NCBI RefSeq assembly: GCF_001279775.1
Contig: NZ_LGDG01000056.1
Coordinates: 1-8,570 of the forward strand
DNA: 8,570 nucleotides
Source of the DNA: Streptomyces sp. MMG1533
GTDB taxonomy: Bacteria; Actinomycetota; Actinomycetes; Streptomycetales; Streptomycetaceae
Direction of reading: 5' to 3'
Positions 6,055 through 8,570 of the stretch are shown here, piece by piece. The notes beneath the pieces were generated by a model. The model was not told the DNA's origin. It worked only from the letters and a program-made list of their open reading frames with translations, and did not search any database. Positions within the stretch are counted from its first letter, which is position 1. Every line of letters starts with the position of its first letter. The translations under genes and the position numbers were made by a program.

Positions 6055-6834
6055 ATGCATGTTCAGGACTCTCATTGGTCGTCCGCGTCTGCCATCGCAC
6101 CCGGTGGCGGGGCGATGGGCGGCTCGTTGGGCTCGGCGATGAGCGCGGCGGGCAACGGACGCGCGGACGGCGCGCGTACGACGCCGCTGCGCGTGGACGC
6201 ACAGCGCAATCTGGAGCACGTACTGCGCGCGGCGCGCGAGGTCTTCGGCGAGCTGGGGTACGGCGCGCCGATGGAGGACGTGGCGCGGCGGGCGCGGGTC
6301 GGCGTCGGCACGGTGTACCGGCGCTTCCCGAGCAAGGACGTCCTGGTGCGGCGGATAGCCGAGGAGGAGACCTCCCGGCTGACCGACCAGGCGCGTGCGG
6401 CGCTCGGTCAGGAGGACGAGCCGTGGTCGGCGCTGTCGCGCTTCCTGCGGACGTCGGTGGCCTCGGGCGCCGGGCGGCTGCTGCCGCCGCAGGTGCTGCG
6501 GGTCGGCGTGGCGGACGAGGGTTCGCCGGACGAAGCGCGGGTGCCGCAGCAGCGGACGCAGCCGGGTGCCGGGGAGCTGCGGCTGGTGCCGGGGCCGTCC
6601 CCGGTGCTCCCCGCGGACGACGACACGGGGGCGGCGGCGCTGCTCGAGGTCGTGGGCCGGCTCGTGGACCGGGCGCGGGCGGCGGGCGAGCTGCGGGCCG
6701 ACGTGTCGGTGTCGGACGTCCTGCTGGTGATCGCCACGGCGGCGCCCTCGCTGCCGGACGCGGCGCAGCAGGCGGCGGCCTCGGCTCGGCTGCTGGACAT
6801 CCTGCTGGAGGGGTTGCGGTCGCGGCCGGTGTGA
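6055..6834 (+). CDS. TetR/AcrR-family transcriptional regulator
   Basis: This 259-residue protein has a non-conserved Gly/Ser/Ala-rich N-terminal tail (residues 1-42), then a standard TetR DNA-binding domain at about 46-100. The helix-turn-helix includes APMEDVARRARVGVGTVYRR followed by FPSKDVLVRRI, a textbook recognition helix and following anchor helix. The C-terminal ligand/dimer domain (about 105-258) has a proline- and acid-rich interruption at 155-193, probably a disordered loop. The ATG at 6055 has GGGGGA six bases upstream. The frame is open further upstream, but that extension looks non-coding. It diverges from the NADH dehydrogenase-like gene, so it may regulate that gene, itself, or the following sigma gene. 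The ligand is unknown. Confidence 0.92.
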   Translation: MHVQDSHWSSASAIAPGGGAMGGSLGSAMSAAGNGRADGARTTPLRVDAQRNLEHVLRAAREVFGELGYGAPMEDVARRARVGVGTVYRRFPSKDVLVRRIAEEETSRLTDQARAALGQEDEPWSALSRFLRTSVASGAGRLLPPQVLRVGVADEGSPDEARVPQQRTQPGAGELRLVPGPSPVLPADDDTGAAALLEVVGRLVDRARAAGELRADVSVSDVLLVIATAAPSLPDAAQQAAASARLLDILLEGLRSRPV

Positions 6835-6848
6835 GGACGCTCGTCCTC
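6833..6848 (+). terminator. Small hairpin overlapping the tetR stop
   Basis: GAGGAC (6833-6838) pairs with GTCCTC (6843-6848) around GCTC, beginning within the TGA stop codon. It has no T-tract. It is plausible as the first part of a terminator together with the larger stem at 6879-6908. Confidence 0.4.
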
Positions 6849-6878
6849 CGGTGACCCGTGACTCGAACAGGTGACGGT

Positions 6879-6908
6879 GAGGCGTGGGTGCTGCGGCGCC
6901 CTCGCCTC
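6879..6908 (+). terminator. Probable tetR terminator hairpin
   Basis: GAGGCG-T-GGG (6879-6888) pairs with CCC-T-CGCCTC (6899-6908): nine GC-rich pairs interrupted by one T/T mismatch, with a ten-base loop. It lies 44 bases after the tetR stop. There is no U-run, as is common for Streptomyces terminators. Confidence 0.5.
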
Positions 6909-6930
6909 GATCACCGCCCGGGAATTCACC

Positions 6931-7081
6931 GGGCATTTGGGGCATTTCCCCCAACTCTCGCTCCGGGAGCGTCGATTGACGCCTTCCCCGTGCGGGTGAG
7001 GGCTAGTACTGCATTGCGGGAAGTCCCCACGGACGAGTGGACGGTCCGCACTCCGGGGTCCTGAACAAAAGCCAATATGGC
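6931..7081 (+). promoter_or_regulatory. Upstream control region of the sigma-factor gene
   Basis: GGGCATTT occurs twice, nine bases apart (6931-6938 and 6940-6947), overlapping an inverted pair TTGGGG (6937-6942) and CCCCAA (6949-6954). Further on lie TTGACG (6976-6981), TAGTAC (7004-7009; spacing to TTGACG is 22, too long for one promoter), and GCCA-ATA-TGGC (7071-7081) in an AT-richer patch about 55 bases before the start codon. I cannot assign a single promoter. Confidence 0.35.
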
Positions 7082-7133
7082 ACTCTGACCCGGTGTTCGG
7101 GACTGGTTGGGCAGGCGGCGGGGGCTTTCCGCA

Positions 7134-8570
7134 ATGAGCTTTGACGGGCGGGACGGGTCACTCGGTGACGACGACGCGGAGACCGGCGGCGCGGCCTCAC
7201 CGCACGTGCCGAGCCAGGGGGGACGGGCCGGCATCCCCCGCGGCGGCGAGCCGACGGCGGCCGAGCCCTTGGGGGCCGCCATCCCTGCGCAGGCCGGCGA
7301 GCCCGTCGAGGGCAGCGTGCCGACGCAGCGCGACCGACGCGAGGACAGTGGCACCCTGCCACCTCCGAGGGCGCTGCAGCCGTCCGACGCCGACCTGATC
7401 GAGCGGATGCGTTCGGGCGACGACACCGCCTACGAGGCGCTCTACCGGCGCCACGCGGACGCGGTGCGCCGGTACGCCCGCACCTGCTGCCGCGACGGCC
7501 ACACCGCCGACGATCTCACCGCCGAGGTCTTCGCCCGCATGCTCCAGGCGGTGCGCGGCGGCTCCGGCCCCGAGCACGCCGTACGCGCGTATCTGCTCAC
7601 CACCGTGCGACGGGTCGCCGCCGGCTGGACGAGGTCGGCGAAACGGGAGCAACTGGTCGACGACTTCGCGGTGTTCGCCGCCCAGTCCGCGCGGGTCACC
7701 GAGGTGTCCGACGACGACACACTGGGCCTGGGCGCCGATGCGCGGGCGATGCACGAGGCCGAGCAGTCGATGGCCATGCAGGCCTTCCGGTCGCTGCCCG
7801 AGCGGTGGCAGGCCGTGCTGTGGCACACCGAGGTCGAGGACGAGTCGCCGAGCGACGTCGCCATGCTCTTCGGGCTCGACGCCAACGGCACGCGCGTGCT
7901 CGCCAGCCGGGCCCGCGAGGGCCTCAAGCAGGCCTACCTCCAGGCCCACGTCAGCGCCTCCCTCGCCAGTGACGAGGAGTGCGCGCGCTACGCCGACCGG
8001 CTCGGCGCGTACGCCCGGGGCGGCCTGCGCACCCGCGCCGAGCGGGGCCTGCGCAAGCACCTGGAGGAGTGCGCCAGGTGCCGGCTGGCCGCGGGCCAGA
8101 TCAAGGAAGTCGCCGGCGGCATCCCCGCCGTCGTGCCGGTCGCGGTCATCGGCTGGTTCGGAGCCGCCGGGTACGCCAAGGTGGTCGGGCTCGTCGCCGG
8201 CGGTGCCGGGGCGGGCGCGGCCGGTGCCGCAGGGGCGACAGGGGCGGCGAGCGGCGGCTCGTCCGGCGGGGCGGGCGCCGGTGGCGCCGCGACGGCCTCC
8301 GAGGGGCTGGGCGCGCCCGTGAAGGCCGGTATCGCGGCCGGTGTGGTGGCCGTGGCGGCCGCCGCGGTGGCGCTCGCGCTGATCGGCGACGACAGTCCGG
8401 CCAAGACCCCGGACGCCAAGCCGCCCGCGTCGTCCCCGGTGCTCGACCCCGCGCGGAACACGCCCGCGCCGCCGAAGAAGGAACCCCAGCCGGTGCCTCC
8501 GGTGATCGCGCCCGCGCCCACCCCGACTCCCACCCCGACGCCGACGCCCACCCCCACTCCGACCCCCAAC
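7134..8570 (+). CDS. Sigma-70/ECF-like sigma factor fused to zinc anti-sigma domain and membrane segment (3' end cut off)
   Basis: The frame runs 479 codons from ATG 7134 to the window edge without a stop. Residues 1-84 are a disordered Gly/Asp/Pro-rich tail. About 85-150 is sigma region 2, with DDLTAEVFARML. About 213-270 is sigma region 4, with LPERWQAVLWHTEVEDESPS and the DNA-binding helix that follows. Next comes a ZAS-type zinc motif: C283-x25-H309-x3-C313-x2-C316. A weaker hydrophobic stretch (about 328-365) runs into a Gly/Ala linker. A clear membrane helix lies at about 396-417. Residues 418-462 are Pro/Lys-rich and 463-478 are eight Thr-Pro repeats, typical of extracellular linkers. 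The architecture resembles ECF groups with large C-terminal extensions (ECF53 as I recall it). The ribosome-binding site is weak (GGGGG, nine bases upstream). The sigma is probably held at the membrane and controlled by an outside signal; the sensor domain would lie past the edge. Confidence 0.88.
   Translation, partial: MSFDGRDGSLGDDDAETGGAASPHVPSQGGRAGIPRGGEPTAAEPLGAAIPAQAGEPVEGSVPTQRDRREDSGTLPPPRALQPSDADLIERMRSGDDTAYEALYRRHADAVRRYARTCCRDGHTADDLTAEVFARMLQAVRGGSGPEHAVRAYLLTTVRRVAAGWTRSAKREQLVDDFAVFAAQSARVTEVSDDDTLGLGADARAMHEAEQSMAMQAFRSLPERWQAVLWHTEVEDESPSDVAMLFGLDANGTRVLASRAREGLKQAYLQAHVSASLASDEECARYADRLGAYARGGLRTRAERGLRKHLEECARCRLAAGQIKEVAGGIPAVVPVAVIGWFGAAGYAKVVGLVAGGAGAGAAGAAGATGAASGGSSGGAGAGGAATASEGLGAPVKAGIAAGVVAVAAAAVALALIGDDSPAKTPDAKPPASSPVLDPARNTPAPPKKEPQPVPPVIAPAPTPTPTPTPTPTPTPTPN
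8520..8567 (+). repeat. Thr-Pro coding hexanucleotide repeat (8 units)
   Basis: Eight tandem ACN-CCN units encode Thr-Pro within the open sigma-factor frame. Third bases vary, so the peptide rather than the DNA is conserved. It is a likely extended linker outside the membrane. Such repeats can change in copy number by slippage. Confidence 0.85.

Noticed and set aside
7197..8060. Leftward frame opposite the sigma gene, and 7988-8569 with Gly-Val repeats
   Set aside because: Antisense of sigma and of the Thr-Pro repeat; no ribosome-binding site or family resemblance.

Overview
The window is high-GC actinobacterial DNA and almost certainly from Streptomyces. Third codon positions are nearly all G or C, GTG starts occur, and the gene families are typical of that genus: MarR/MFS pair, PAS-SpoIIE-HATPase phosphatase, type II NADH dehydrogenase, TetR regulator and an ECF-like sigma factor. 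There are six protein genes. The sixth runs off the right edge.

Layout. Positions 1-408 hold no protein gene. Read on the minus strand, this stretch looks like the promoter and leader of an rRNA operon whose 16S gene would lie just beyond the left edge. It has a near-consensus promoter (TTGACA-17-TAAAGT), an 81-bp-spaced duplication ending in TAGAGT boxes, and two strong stem-loops. A MarR-family regulator (409-960, minus) lies next. It diverges from a 12-helix MFS transporter (1091-2386, plus) across about 130 AT-richer bases full of inverted repeats, the usual local repressor/efflux-pump arrangement. The transporter converges on a PAS/PP2C-phosphatase/HATPase protein (2424-4082, minus) with only 37 bases between the stops. 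Upstream of that, on the same strand, is a type II NADH dehydrogenase-like flavoprotein (4303-5679, minus). It diverges from a TetR-family regulator (6055-6834, plus) across 375 bases that contain two palindromic candidate operators. After about 300 bases with terminator-like hairpins and short repeats comes a sigma-70/ECF-type gene (7134 to beyond 8570, plus).

The last gene is the most unusual. One polypeptide carries sigma regions 2 and 4, a zinc-binding anti-sigma motif (C-x25-H-x3-C-x2-C), a transmembrane helix, and then a Pro/Lys-rich stretch and a Thr-Pro repeat still open at the edge. This looks like a membrane-tethered sigma factor with its own anti-sigma module and probably an extracellular sensory or wall/carbohydrate-binding domain outside the window. 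The PAS-SpoIIE-HATPase protein is a second possible signalling hub: phosphatase and kinase-like anti-sigma domains occupy one chain. Nothing here amounts to a wholly new defence or mobile system, and I see no CRISPR, insertion sequence, tRNA or phage genes.
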